Source: Shinisaurus crocodilurus
Taxonomy: Eukaryota; Chordata; Lepidosauria; Squamata; Shinisauridae
Length of the DNA stretch: 64,000 bases
Assembly: GCA_021292165.1 (NCBI GenBank)
Contig: CM037879.1
Span: 113,886,359-113,950,358 of the forward strand
Reading direction: 5' to 3'
Below are positions 1 through 11,922 of this stretch, in pieces. Under the pieces are notes generated by a model that was given only the letters and a program-made list of their open reading frames with translations, did no database searches and had not been told where the DNA came from. The position numbers and the translations under genes are program-made. Numbering within the stretch: position 1 is the first letter of the stretch; the number at the start of each line of letters is the position of its first letter.

Positions 1-76
1 AAAATTTTTCAAAAATTTGGCTCGTCTTGCAAAATGCTCGCAAACTGGGTTACTCGCAATCCGAAGCATTACTGTA
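1..76 (+). mobile_element. Tigger/mariner-like MITE, 3' end only (cut by window edge)
   Basis: This is the right end of the MITE family found complete at 30245-30497, 44816-45075 and 62806-63058. It runs through the shared text on 'lcaaaatgctcgcaaactggg' lines and ends in ATTACTGTA, whose final TA would be the duplicated target. It is more diverged than the other copies (tcg for ttg at several sites). It encodes nothing. Confidence 0.7.
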
Positions 77-218
77 TATTAAATTTATGTATCGCATCCC
101 ACTGCAAAAAGTAGTCTCGAAGTGATTATTGTGTGTATTGTACACACAATACAAAAATCCATCATTAATATAACAGGACTCATCCCCACTCCCACCAATC
201 AATATAAATCATAATCAT

Positions 219-372
219 AGGATAGGATCATAGAGTTGGAAGGGGCCTACAAGGCCATCAAGTCCAACCCCCTGCTCAATGCAGGAAACTAGAGGAGGGG
301 TCTCCCATCCAAGTAATAACCAGGCCTGACCCTGCTTAGCTTGCCACACTCAGACAAGCTGAGCCAGCATGA
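219..372 (-). repeat. 5S-rRNA-headed, CR1-tailed SINE (SINE3-like)
   Basis: On the minus strand, positions about 372 to 299 match the internal control region of 5S rRNA, including AAGCAGGGTCAGGCCTGGTT and ACTTGGATGGGAGACC. Positions 297 to 219 are a CR1 3' end, with the GGGGGTTGGACTTGATGGCC block and an ATCCTATGAT-type tail. The same CR1 3' block occurs at 57500-57583. A 5S head joined to a LINE tail is the SINE3 architecture, in which an internal pol III promoter drives transcription and the LINE enzyme recognises the tail. An insertion of CR1 next to a 5S pseudogene is the alternative. Confidence 0.65.
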
Positions 373-550
373 GCCACATTCTCAGCACAATAATACAAAT
401 AAAAATAAATGTGGGTGTTAGATAATGCACAATTGTCACAGAACAGGGCTGCATATGTATATATCCATGTACGTATGATATTTATATGCCACCCCATAAC
501 AAAAAGTTAGTAGTATTGTGCTAATATAATATTAACAAAAGCTACTATAG

Positions 551-574
551 TGTTGTTGTTGTTGTTGTTGTTGT
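551..574. repeat. (TTG)n microsatellite
   Basis: About eight perfect TTG units. Confidence 0.9.
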
Positions 575-954
575 CATTTACAAGATGTGAAACATGTATT
601 TTTGGGCAGCAGGATCCAGAATTTTTCGGAATCCAATTAGGGGAGTTCCTCAGTAAAAACAGGTTAGCATAACGGATGTCATTCTTCTAAAATGCACAGC
701 CACAGGAGATATTGGGTGAGTCTGCATGACACGGCAACCCACCCCGCAAATAAGCACACACCCATCTTGCAAGTTGCAACCCAGTTCATTTACTTAGAAT
801 AAAGGTGCAGAAAGTAATTTGAATGGCAGCATGGTAATAAAAGTAGATTGAGTCACAAGTTGGGCCCAAGGAGAAACATTCACAAGACTGCTTGAGCTCT
901 CTATGGTGGATTCACTTCTATCACTGAAGAAACTGCATGTCTGGGGGAGGCTGC

Positions 955-1052
955 ACATACGACTGTATGCATGGAGGCTTCCATGCAAGCCAGAGCCCTG
1001 CACTATCTGGGTTCCAGCTTACATGGAAGTCTCCATGCAGATATCTGTATGT
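955..1052. repeat. Short palindromic MITE-like hairpin
   Basis: The two ends are imperfect inverted repeats: TATGCATGGAGGCTTCCATG on the left and, in reverse complement, TCTGCATGGAGACTTCCATG on the right, with a roughly 35-bp middle. Size and symmetry fit a foldback MITE. No clear target duplication was seen. Confidence 0.5.
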
Positions 1053-2278
1053 CTGAAGGCCTTCCCGCTCTAGACACGAACACTGCACGTGCAGTTGCCT
1101 GGGACAAAGCTATATGTCAGGAGTGTAAGATCCCTTTTTTAATTTCATCCACAAATTCAGACATGCACTTTCTGTGGAGTGTTCTTACATTTCCCATCTA
1201 AGAATGCCAAAGGCATAGTTCGGAAATGTAATCAGGTGAATTTTTTTCTCCAGTTCTGTTGCAGGCAATGGTCAGTTTAGCAGTGATAATACTACTGTTG
1301 TAAGAAACCAGAAGTTTGAATCTTTGTCATGTCTAAGTTGGGAACCGATTTAAATTTTTGACCTGACCTTTGTCAGTCAATCTTAACAGTTCTGGTGATA
1401 AATTAGGCTCCATAATTCATGTAATCCACAGACCATTTCTACTTCAAAAGCCACCACAACAAATTTCCTTCCTCCACCTCTCCAAAGACCTTTGGAGAGG
1501 TGGCACCAAAGGTGGCACCTCCTCCTATTCCATGTATAAAAAGACAACTCGACTGGCAGATGAATCTGTCTTCAGCTCTGCTGATGGGACAGCATCCTAC
1601 ACACTGCAGGTGAAGGCAGCAGGCTAACTTACAGGGTGCAAAGCAGGCCACATGGTACACACAGCTCTCTCCTCCAATGCGTTGCTGTCCCCCGTCCCCC
1701 CCCCCCATCTGCCATCTGAGGTGACTGCTTCACTCTGCCTAATGGTAGGGCTGGTCTGCATGCACTTGTATAGAGAGAGGTGCTCTCTGAGCTATGTAAG
1801 TCCCAGATCATGATGGAAATTTTTATAGACCATCTTGTACTGAGCCTGAATGCACACTGGTAAGATATCATACAAAGTACCATATTAATGTGCATTTTAA
1901 AGAAAAAAGGTAGACTTGCTTTTTCTTTAGTAAGTGAAGTGTATATTGGTTAGCAGGCAATTAGCCAATTTCAGGATATGAGCAACTATTTCTTCTTCAT
2001 TATCTCCAGCTTCCATGATTTCTAGGGAATACCAGTGATTTATTAGTGATTTATTTTTACACTGCAATAATGGAGGGTGTGTCAAAGAAGCTGAAACATT
2101 AACCTAATGTTCATAATTTATGTGCAGTGCATTCCTCTTATATGTGTTTGATATCTACATCTGTTTACCCCAACACTGGCAATGACTGAGTTTATCACTT
2201 ACATGGCTCACCTTCAAGGCTTCACATGGGTGGGAATGGCCCTTGGCTTGATGCAGTGAAGACTTCAAGCAAAGTTAC
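1053..2278. other. No recognisable gene or repeat
   Basis: Ordinary AT-rich sequence. It contains a small inverted repeat around 1470-1520 (CTCTCCAAAGACC with its complement) and a 10-base C run near 1697. Reading frames are short and unlike any family I know. Confidence 0.5.
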
Positions 2279-2283
2279 GCAGC

Positions 2284-2733
2284 TGTCAGGGTGTTTTGCC
2301 ACAGGATCCCCAAAAGGGATTGGCAAAGGTTCTTTGAGAGATTTTCTGACCATAATAAATACTCCTTCAGGAAGTCAAAGACAAACATGTTTATTGTAAA
2401 GCCAAGCCTTAAGTACAACAATGCTACTCCTCCCAGTTCCCTGATGGAAATCCCACCCCTTAGCTGCACAGTCACTGTTCAATCAACCCAAATGCTAGGT
2501 CCAGCAGCTTTCCACCTGGGTATGGGCTCTCCACGTTGGACTTCTGCAAGGCTCTCTGCACAGCGTCCTCTGCTCCTTCCAGCACTCCACACGCAACCAC
2601 CACACTCCCAACAACAACCACCACCACCTCAGTCTGCACTTGCTCTTCTTAAATAGCACCAAGCTTCTTGGATTGCAGGCCTCGTGCTTCATTGTTAGCA
2701 CCTGTGCTGTTTGCAGTGTCATCCCTCTGGCCA
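2284..2733 (-). mobile_element. Solo LTR, antisense
   Basis: Read on the minus strand, the segment starts TGGCCAGAGG and ends CCCTGACA, the TG...CA ends of an LTR. It is flanked by the 5-bp direct repeat GCAGC (2279-2283 and 2734-2738). Inside are a TATA-like TATTTAAG (about 2655) and a polyadenylation signal AATAAA (about 2390), in promoter-then-poly(A) order. At 450 bp it suits a gypsy-type or endogenous retroviral LTR. No internal gag-pol region lies on either side. The 5-bp match could be chance, so the exact ends are less sure than the LTR character. Confidence 0.6.
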
Positions 2734-2739
2734 GCAGCC

Positions 2740-4040
2740 AGATCACACACAGGTGAGTTGCTCCTTCACTGCATCAGCTTGGCAAGCAGCCAAGTAGCCA
2801 AGGCCGTTTGCTGATTCTTAAAGCAGACCTACTTTCTTAAAGCAAACCCAGAGCATAGAGGCAGAACTCTGTACAACACTCCTGTACTCCTCGCCATCTT
2901 CCGCAATTCCCAGTACACAGGGTTGGATGCATTGCACCCTCTTCATCCGAGTGAAGCCATGTCTACTTGCACCCCTAGGTGTGGCCCCTGCCATGGTGCC
3001 TTTCTATAATCCTTGAGGGAGGGGGTCTGTCCACTCCATTGCCTTGATGGAGGACGGCCCCACAGCAGTGGGGTTAAGGGAAGACATATACTCTGTCCCT
3101 CAGAGTACTGCCCCCCTGGCTTCAACTGCAAAGTTATATGCTGGCTAGGGAAGTCTATGGGCAGAGCAATCCTATGGCTCCTAGACAGCATGTAGAGGGC
3201 CACAGGATCATTCATCTTCCCAGTTCTGAGGTCAGAAAACAACTCTGACTCTTCGGAGCTGGCGATCCGTGTTTGGATCCCCGACCCTCCTCATAGCTGG
3301 TATGGAAAGAACTGCACCAGCTGCTTCTCCAAGGTAGTAAGAGTGACCTCACAGAACAGAAGAGGTTTAGGGAGTGGGGCAGGAGGGGCGGGGACCAGCA
3401 CTGCAAAAATATGATGTATCCTGGCGGAGCATCAACCTCCTTCCCTTCCCCTCTGCAGTGCCACAGTTAGTCGTCCGAGATTGGCCGTCTAGCTGTTTTG
3501 CAGAGCAGGAGGAGCGCTGAGATGACCTTCACCTCCGTGCTCCTCCTCTCCTGCATAGGATGCCCATAATCCTCCAAGTTTGGAGGGTTATGAGCAGCCC
3601 CATTGGATTGCACCCTTTTTGTCTTAAGTCACCTTAAGTCACCTAGTGCTATAAGATGGTAGTGCAGGCTTCAAATACACAGAGACATTTAAGTTAATTT
3701 AAATTAATTAATACATTTTAAAAATGAAATGTCCCTGAGGTGCACATCCCTGGGGTTCCCTTTTTATGCATGTCAGTTTTAAGTTTCTAGGTTTCACAGG
3801 TCTAGGTGCTATAGGGCCAAATACTACAGAAGATAATATTTCCATGATTTGTTTACAAGAGTGTTTCAAATATTTAAACAAAGTATGACTTAATATATAT
3901 ATTATAATATCCAAAATATATTCTTCCGACAACATCTTTAATAACCAAATTATGATAATATATTTAAAATGCTTTAAGGTCACATAACAATTGTTAGTTA
4001 TCTCATATCCAAATTATATATTTTTAGTTTACTGACAGTG
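2740..4040. other. No recognisable gene or repeat
   Basis: Mixed-composition sequence becoming strongly AT-rich after 3650. No reading frame, RNA gene or repeat family was recognised. Confidence 0.45.
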
Positions 4041-4696
4041 CAATCCTACATCTTTTTAAATTAATTTTTATAATAAAATTTCAACAAAACAAAATAAAAC
4101 CATAAAGAGAAAAAGAAAAAGAAATGTAACTACATAGATTTGAATATGTCAATTTTAATACATGCATATGAAATACACACACACAAAGATATAGCTTTCT
4201 AAGAATTATACATAAATTAGAACAAAGGCAGACCACATATCCATATATGTGTCCATTCACAAGTGGTGCCTATATACCACCTGTTCAAATATTGAAAGCA
4301 TCCTCAAACCATTGCATTATAGGAGGTGAGCGTTTATCCTTCCAGTGTTGTAGTATCAGTCATCTAGCTATCAAAAGGACATGGAAAATCCATTTGTGCT
4401 GACCAAGCATTAACTTCTAGGAAGCAGGTAGATAATTTAAGAGGACATATGCATCATTAAAGTGTTGCAATACAAAATTTATCCATATAATAACCTCCTC
4501 TCTAAAAGAGGCAACTATTGGGCATTAGCTGTGTTACAGCTCCAGCAATTAGTTGACTTAGACAAAGCCTTATTAAAGGGATGTTCTGGTGTCCAATAGA
4601 CACAGAACAAGAGTTTTTGCTGAATAAGATGTAACCTGTGAGCCATAGACACTTCAGATACAGATGCTAAAGCGGTGATCCATTGATTAGTCCTGA

Positions 4697-4926
4697 GTTG
4701 GACTGGGACTCAGGAGATCCGGGTTCAAATCCCCGCTCGGCTATGAAACTCACTGGGTGACTTTGGGCCAGTCACTGACTCTCAGCCTAACCTACCTCAC
4801 AGGGTTGTTGTGAGGGTAAAATGGAGAGGAGGATGAGGATTATGTAAGCCGCCTTGGGTTCCTTGCAGGAAAAAAGGCGGGGTATAAATATGATAAATAA
4901 ATAAATAAAAATAAAATAAATAAAAT
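4697..4926 (+). mobile_element. tRNA-derived SINE with L2-like tail, 5'-truncated
   Basis: It has the box B-like GGTTCAAATCC, the conserved body (CACTGGGTGACTTTGGGCCA), the LINE-like end AAGGCGGGGTATAAAT and an AAATA-rich tail. Box A is missing. It is inserted in the L1 relic. About ten copies of this family lie in the window. Confidence 0.9.
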
Positions 4927-5150
4927 GGGACAGTCCTGTTCCATATTCCATTCCTGCTTAAAAGGCTAGGAAAATGTTTTATACCACTCAGTTGGGAACC
5001 CATCCAGACCAGGTGATTTCCCACTATTCATTTTTGTAATTGCTTTCATAATTTCCTCAAAACATAAAGAAGCCAAGAGAAATGGCTACTGTGAGGCATA
5101 TAAACATGGAAGATTAACATGAGAAAAAAAGCATCCATGTCAAAAAAAAA

Positions 5151-5477
5151 GAGCCAGTGTGGCGTAGTGGTGAGAGTGCTTGGACTGGGACTCGGGAGAT
5201 CCAGGGTTCTAGTCCCCACTCAGCCATGAAACTCACTGGGTGACTTTGGGCCAGTCACTGACTCTCAGCCTAACCTACCTCACAGGGTTGTTGTGAGGAT
5301 AAAATGGAGAGGAGGAGGAAGAGGATTATGTAAGCCGTCTTGGGTTCCTTGCAGGAAAAAAGGCGGGATATAAATATAATAAATAAAATAAATAAATAAT
5401 AAATCATGACTAGTAGCCATGGATAACCTTATCCTCCATAAATTTATAAGTATAATAAATAAATAAAATAAATAAAT
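5151..5477 (+). mobile_element. tRNA-derived L2-tailed SINE with a CR1 scrap in its tail
   Basis: A full-length copy begins GAGCCAGTGTGGCGTAGTGG (box A region), has box B GGTTCTAGTCC, and ends at an AATAAAATAAATAAAT tail near 5402. A 42-bp piece of CR1 3' sequence (5404-5445, antisense, also at 10276-10318) follows. A second A-rich tail runs to 5477. The CR1 scrap therefore sits between two tail-like tracts. Confidence 0.85.
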
Positions 5478-6934
5478 GTCCTGCTTCAATGTTTCACTAC
5501 CCATACTATACAAATCAGAATAAAACTTAATAAAAATTGTGAGTTTATATCTATAGGAGGTGTATATCATATCACTCTCATCATCAATAGCAGAAATAAC
5601 ATTTCAGTGTTTTTGCGTCAGAATCTTACCAGGATATTCACCATTTTCCCAACATGCTTATCGTAAACAGGTTAAGGCAGATTCAACCCACTGTGAAAGA
5701 ATATTTTTCAACTCATATTTAACATTCTGCAACTCCTGATAAAGTTGTGTGGTTGGGCAAATGGCAAATTGGTTATAAGAAATTTCAACTTCTTATTTAG
5801 GGATATTTGTTGCATCCCCCCCCCCCCTCATAGGATGCATAGGCAATAATTCAGCCCCGTATAAAAGCTTTACTGGCCTCCCACTCGATGGTGCAAGAAT
5901 CAACAGTACCCTCATTAAGTTAAAAGAAAAACCAACCTCAAGTAACTCAGCAGAAATCTGATTTTTAAACACTTCATCATAAAAGAGAGAAACATTAAAG
6001 CGCCAGAGACCAGGGGGCCTTGGCAAATCTGAAAATTGCAACTCCAAGCAGACTGGGGCATGGTCTGAGACTACCTATCAATTTTAGAAATTTTTATTTG
6101 ACATAGCAAGGATGTAGGAACAAAAAAATGATATAATCAAAAGCAGTTAGGATGGACAGGTAAAATGAAGGTGTAGTCTCTCTCGCCAGGATGCAAAATT
6201 CTCCAAGCATCATTCAAACCAAGTTCAGCCATATAGGCCTAAGGTATAAATCTCATCACCATTTGCCTCTTGGGAGCGGGCGTAGTCCTATCCAGCAAAG
6301 GATCAAAAATCTCATTAAAGTCCCCACCCACAATCAAATAATCATAAGCGATATCAACCAATTTGCTAAAACATTCATGAAACATAACCAGAGTATCATT
6401 GTTAGGCCCATTCACATTAATCATGGCAATTATTTTATCAATATATTTTCCAAACAGAATCAAAAAGCAACCATCAGGATCAAATCACCAGTTGAGCTGA
6501 AAAGCAGAGTCACTTATGAATTAAAATCGCAACCCCTTTAAACCTGTGTCGAAGTATCTGTCACATAGATCTCCCTGACCCAATCTTTTCTCAACAAATG
6601 TTCATCTGCGACCATCAAATGGGTTTCTTGTAAAAAAGCCACATCAGACATTAAGCTCTTTTAGATTAGAGAGCACTCTCTTCTTCTTATTTAAATTCCA
6701 CAATCCCTTGACATTCCATGAAATCACATTAAACATAGAAAAAGAAAAAAACCTATTGCTTGCCCATCCACACATACAAATCTAATGAATTTTACAGAAG
6801 TTACCTACTTTTAAATGATACAATGCATAAATCATTGATATAATACATTTCAGTCCAAAATTTTCAAAAAATTCAAACTAATATTTATTATGCTAAACCT
6901 TACAAAACCTCTAAAGTAATATTTTGTTCACACA

Positions 6935-7450
6935 GTGGCCAACCAGTTGCCCATGGGATCCCACAAGCAGGACATGAGTACAACAGCACCTTCCCACCCA
7001 TGTTCTCCAACAACTGGAGTATGTGCATATTGCCTCTGATACTGGAGGAAGCATATAGCCAATCAGGACTAGTAGCCATTGATAGCCTTCTCCTCCATGA
7101 ATTTGCCTAATCCCCTTTTAAAGCTGTTTAAATTGGTGGCCATCCCTACATCTTGTGGAAGTGAATTCCATAGTTTAACTATGTGCTGTGTGAAGTACTT
7201 CCTTTTATCTGTCCTGAATCTCCCACCAATCAACTTCATGGCATGATCCTCCTGGGTTCTAGTATTATGAGAGAGGGAGAAAAATGTCTCCCTCTCCACT
7301 TTCTCCACACCATGCATAATTTTGTGCACCTCTGTCATGTCTTCCTTTACTCACCTTTTTTCTAAGCTAAACAATCCCAGCTGCTGTAACCTTTCCTCAT
7401 AGGTGAGTTGCTCCAGTCCCTTGATCATTTTAGTTGCCCTTTCCATCTTT
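6935..7450 (-). pseudogene. CR1-type LINE, 3' end of ORF2 and 3' region, antisense
   Basis: The minus strand encodes the end of a CR1-type ORF2: leucine- and arginine-rich lead-in, then the stretch at 7338-7069 with GGRFRTDKRKYFTQHIVKLW, and finally the conserved FMEEKAINGY stop. Below 7069 is the 3' untranslated part shared with 10085-10270 and 15583-15785. It is 5'-truncated, as is usual for CR1. It lies between two L1 fragments. Confidence 0.85.
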
Positions 7451-7454
7451 CAAT

Positions 7455-8430
7455 AAAGTGATTTTGGGGGTTGTTCCTTCCCTTACTCTAATAATATCAG
7501 TTAGTTTTACCATATAAACCATATCCCAAACTCTCTGAAACTACTTGTTCAAAGATGGATGATCTCCCCCACCACTATTTAGATCTAATAGGTAATATGG
7601 TGGCAGTTAACAAATGGTCCATCCCTTCAGTATCTTCCTGTGGCACTAGATCTTTAATATAGCAAAACAATATCACCAGAGTATCTAATGGCAAAATATA
7701 TTGTGTCATATTCTCAATTTCCTTTCCGAAATATTCATATCTTAGGGCATGTCCAAAAGATATGAAACATATCTGCCCTAGGAAGATTGCATCTTCATTT
7801 ATCATTATGTTCCTTGTAGAATTTATTAAGCCTTACTGAAGTCAAGTACCACAAAAACAAGATTTTATAATAACTTTCCCTTAGATCTGTACAAAAAGTA
7901 CATGTTTCCAAATCCAGCTTTAAATATTTGGTGTGCGCTTAGACATTAAATCCCATCCACACTTCTGTTGATAAGTGTTTCTAAACAACGTTTCCAATTC
8001 ACTAGTTAAATTATAAACATGACACAGATATCTTTTTGCCTCTTGCACATTAGTTACCATCATTTCAGATTTTGTATAATTCCTGAGTGAACCATATTTT
8101 CTCAACCATTTACTAAACAGATGCTTATCCTGCAACTAATGAAACATGCTAGGTTGATGTGTCGTATTGGTGATATTTCAATGTGCATTTTTATTCTACC
8201 ATCCTACAATATCTGTCCTAATTCAACTAAACATTTTTCTTCCCCATGCTCACCCCTTTAATGGGCAAAATGTGATGATTCCAAACCATTTGTTTTAAGA
8301 GAATCACATTGTATTGTGTGTAGATCATGTGCCATACAATCTTATTTGCCTGGATGACTAACATATTCCTTCGTTGAGCAGATTCCTGCCATATGTTGCA
8401 CACTGTTTCTGTGACCTGGTTTGGATGTAA
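7455..8430 (-). pseudogene. L1 LINE ORF2 C-terminal relic, antisense
   Basis: Minus-strand frames at 8135-7920 and 7805-7575 resemble the C-terminal part of L1 ORF2. The last ends in a hydrophobic LLTATILPIRSK segment like the L1 terminus. There is no catalytic motif here. It may be a separate L1 from the one at 4045-6735, because both appear to contain C-terminal sequence. The assignment rests on general resemblance and is moderate. Confidence 0.45.
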
Positions 8431-8434
8431 TGAC

Positions 8435-8945
8435 AAATTAATTAACCATGGTATGTTGAATCATGGGTTTTCATTATGTGCGAATCCAGAACTATGGGTT
8501 AACTATGGGTTGTTAACCAAGAACAATCCACAAAGAGAAGCCATGGTTTGCTGTTGGGTTGTTTAAACTGTGGGTTATTTAAACCATGGGTTGTCATTAT
8601 GTGCAAACTAGAATCATCCTGCCACAGGGTCCCTGGGATACCTGCAGAAGGACCAAGGGAGAAGGAGGGGGGACAACTCATGGTGAGCCTGAATGTCTGT
8701 CGGGTGCATTGTGGGTTGTTTCACAAACAACACACCCTATGCAGCTTATTCACAGGGTGGGTTGTTATGACATGTGAACTCGCGCAAAGGCAGATGGGAT
8801 ATAGCGCGGGGAGTGGGCGAACAACCCAGGGAGTGAGAAAACAAACCATGGTTTGTTTGATCATCTGCTAGACCAAACCTGGGTAGGGCAATAAACCATG
8901 GTTTAAATAATCCATGGGTTACCATTACATGTGAACCAGGACTAA
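8435..8945. mobile_element. Foldback (palindromic) element, AACCATGG family
   Basis: The segment is built from inverted blocks such as AACTATGGGTTGTTAACCA and AAACCATGGTTTGTTTGATC, with outer ends containing CATTATGTGCGAA and its complement. The middle (8620-8780) is non-repetitive. The same vocabulary occurs at 22488-22819, 31220-31640, 33247-33588 and 56773-57083. No coding potential was found. Confidence 0.6.
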
Positions 8946-8949
8946 ATGA

Positions 8950-10080
8950 TAAACCGTAGAAATCAATTGAGGAACACCCCACCATCCCCAAATCTTATAA
9001 TTACAAATAAACATAAGTGATAGATCACAATGCCATGGAGATAAGTATCAAGGACCAGATGTAAATAAGGATGCACAACTATTATTACAATGAAGGTGGC
9101 AGGTCTGGCTTTTATGGTGTTGAATACAAACCAAAAGCCTTTTCATCTTCAAATGCATGTGTTTGCATTCTTTTATCTAAAGAAAAGGAGTTAGACTCTA
9201 ACGTGTATATGGAACTTCCTGGTTTTTTTAAAAAAAATCTGTCTTCCTTCATTCTGCATTACACATGAAAAGTGTGAATAAGTCAGATCACTGGAGAATT
9301 CAAACCATCTAAGAGCTTCGTCAAGCACTGCATAAAGTGAACATTCTTAAGTCTACACCATTAAGAATCTCCACTGGGGAAAGGGGGGCGGGGGAAAAGA
9401 AAAGAAAGGATAATTTTCCACAATGTTCATTTCATTTGGCAATGGTTTTTCTCCGGAGAATGTAAGAATGACAGATATTTAATGATCCATATATTCAGAT
9501 TTGATAATCTTTCAGCCTGTCAAAATTAATTAATAGCGAAACAAATTTGTGAGGTAAAATCTTCCTCATTATGGTGGCCAAGGGGAGAAATGGACTGGGG
9601 AGGGTTACAATTCAGATATTCTCATTTTGCTTTTTGCAGAAAACTTGATATGCTGAATAAAACGTAAACTTTTACAGTTAGACATTTCAATTTCAGTGGT
9701 TAGCTTAAGCATAACCCCAAAAACCCCAAAGCAAAACAAAAACCCTTTAGCAGAATTCTTGTCTTCAAAGTACTATAATTCTCATTATATAATAGATAGC
9801 ACCTTCAAACTTTATGTACGCTGTTCTTTTTTCTTCCCTTTTGTGTTGTATGAGCCAGTTGACTGACAAAAGCTAACTTTCATTTTTACCATTGTTTTTG
9901 TTCTGCCATTGTGCCAAACGAAAGAGAGCAAGTAGAGTGCGATGGCTCTCTGCCATCTGCACAATCTGCACAAAGCAGCATCACAGCTGACGGCCATTTC
10001 AAATCCTGTCTCTTCTGCAAGAATGGGAATTTCTCTTTCATGCCAGCCTATGTTATGTGGATTATCTTAAGACAATATGA
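8950..10080. other. No recognisable gene or repeat
   Basis: AT-rich sequence with short homopolymer tracts. No known repeat or credible reading frame was seen. Confidence 0.45.
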
Positions 10081-10084
10081 ATAT

Positions 10085-10665
10085 AAGAAGAGCCATGCTG
10101 AAATAGACCAAGGGTCTATCTAGTCCACAGTTCTGTTCACAGAGTGGCCAATCAGTTGCCTGCGGGAAACCTACAAGTAGGACATGAGTGGTGTAGCATC
10201 CTCCCACTCAGTGTTCTCCAGTAGCATGTATACAGACACACACTGTTTCTGAATCTGGAGGTAATATACGGCCATCATGACTAGTAGCCATGGATAACCT
10301 TATCCTCCATAAATTTGTCTAATCCCCCTTTAAAGCCATCCAAGTTGGTGGCCCTCACCACAACTTGTGGAAGTAAATTCCATAGTTTAACTACCGGTAT
10401 GTGCTGTGTGAAGAAGCAGTCCCTTTTATCTCTTCTGAATCTCTCACCAATCACCATCATGGGATAACCCCAGGTTCTAGCATTATGAGAGCAGGAGAAA
10501 AATGTCTCCCTATCCATTTTCTCCACACCGGGCACAATTTTGTACACCTCATAGTCATCATTTTTCTAAGCTAAACCAGTCCCAGACATTGTAGACTTTC
10601 CTCATAGCGGAGTTGCTCCAGCCCCCTAACCATTTTGTTTGCCCTTCTCGGCACCTTCGGCTGAC
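10085..10665 (-). pseudogene. CR1-type LINE, end of ORF2 and 3' region, antisense
   Basis: The minus strand gives the same ORF2 ending as at 6935-7450: GERFRRDKRDCFFTQHIPVV and a final FMEDKVIHGY stop. The 3' region has the 'hospital' block ATGCTGAAATAGACCAAGGG (10096-10115 on the plus strand). A deletion near 10550 joins two parts of the ORF. It is 5'-truncated and inactive. Confidence 0.85.
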
Positions 10666-10669
10666 ATAG

Positions 10670-11280
10670 CAGCTCAGTAAGATTAACTGACGGAGCAATT
10701 CTACCTGTTGTGGTGGGGGTGGGGATGGTGTCCGTTGTCCAACACTGGAGGCTCAAAACAATCCAAAGCTCTCCTGGGCTCATCCTAACAGGACAGAAAG
10801 ATGGGAAGAGTGGCATTTTTCCTCCTTTCTCATCCTGTTCTGGATTTTTAAAAAAACAAAGAACTTTTCTCTCTTTCTTTTTAAAGATAATGATGTGGGA
10901 AATTATGTATGCCAGCCATAAAAAAAACATGGCAGCCACCATGTTTGTGTGGCAATGACCATAATTTTTCCCACCACAATGCTCTGGAATGCCTTGAGGT
11001 TTGGGGCACTGGGGGCATATCCAGCTTGCTCAGCCCACACCCATGGTTTCAGGGTATATTATTTAAAGGGGGGCTCAGTGATAGGGGTAGTCCCTTCCAG
11101 GGCACCTGAGCCCTGTCATCTGCCTGAACATGCTTCATAGCGGTGCTGGTTCCAAGCAAAATCATACCATGGTTTAGAAGGCTGCTTATGTATCACAGCA
11201 TACCTTGGAGTGGCACTCTAGTGAACCTGACTTGTGGTATGTTTGCCAGAAAGACCTGGCCACAAATTCTCTAGGGCAGC
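10670..11280. other. No recognisable gene; unassigned
   Basis: I see no repeat I can name. Short frames here are not supported by any motif. Confidence 0.4.
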
Positions 11281-11284
11281 CTCT

Positions 11285-11715
11285 GACAACTGGTGTTTGG
11301 GCCATATCCCATACATTACTCTCCTATATGGTATTGCACTTGGCTGGGGTTGTTCTCTCGAACACTGGAGTCGGTTGGGCTGCAACAGGTAACTGGACCC
11401 AAACCATGTAGGGCTTTAAAGGTAATAACCAACACTTTATACTTCGCCCGGAAACTGATTGGCAGCCAGTGGAGTGCTTTTAAAACTGGTGTGATGTGGG
11501 CACCCCTAGGTGTACCAGCAACCAGTCTGGCTGCCATATTTTGCACTAATTGAAGTTTCCGGACTAGGTATAAAGGTAGCCCTATGTACAGCGCATTACA
11601 GAAGTCGAGCCTCGAAGTTACCAGTGCGTGCACTACCGTCTTTAGGTCTTCCAACTCTAGGAAGGGGCGCAGCTGGCGTATCAGCCGAACTCCTTGTTGG
11701 GCTGCAAATCCCACT
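11285..11715 (-). pseudogene. L2 LINE ORF2 C-terminal fragment, antisense
   Basis: The minus strand encodes the post-RT part of L2 ORF2. It includes ALVTSRLDFCNALYIGLPL and LQLVQNMAARLV, followed by LHWLPISFRAKYKVLVITFK. The same landmarks appear in the better-kept L2 copies at 24300-24530 and 54590-54790. The frame breaks after 11395. A palindromic MITE overlaps its upstream end at 11700. Confidence 0.85.
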
Positions 11716-11800
11716 ACTCCCAGCCAGCATGGTCACTGATCACGTTGGCAGGAGGTGATGGAGGTTGTAGTCTAACACATCTGGAGGGCACCTGGTCGGG
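11700..11800. mobile_element. hAT-like palindromic MITE
   Basis: An imperfect palindrome pairs AATCCCACTACTCCCAGCCAG with the later TAACACATCTGGAGGGCACC half. The same family occurs at 22128-22264 and 63145-63285. Ends are approximate. Confidence 0.5.
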
Positions 11801-11922
11801 TAAGGCTGCTTTACATGTATTTTGTTCTTGCCCTGCGAGGACATTTATGCATGTTACGCAACAAAAACCAATCCTTCATTAATTCCTATTTGTATCTCTA
11901 TATGTGGCCTGCATCCCATGTG

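Larger units (their letters stand above)
4045..6735 (-). pseudogene. L1 LINE ORF2 relic (endonuclease to RT), antisense, interrupted
   Basis: On the minus strand the start of an L1 ORF2 is visible near 6715 (SWNVKGL, the first endonuclease motif). The second part of the nuclease follows at 6463-6239, with the GGDFN motif and a downstream LDR as in L1. Near 5050-4975 a reverse transcriptase stretch reads EEIMKAITKMNSGKSPGLDG, the usual lead-in to the RT palm. The 3' end fades into AT-rich sequence near 4045. Many stops and frameshifts make it dead. Two L2-tailed SINEs (4697-4926 and 5151-5477) sit inside it, so the L1 is older than they are. Boundaries are approximate. Confidence 0.7.

Noticed and set aside
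299..372. A true 5S rRNA gene
   Set aside because: Only the middle of 5S is present, and it is joined to a CR1 tail.
2291..2656. 121-codon frame
   Set aside because: It lies antisense within the solo LTR and is low in complexity at its end.
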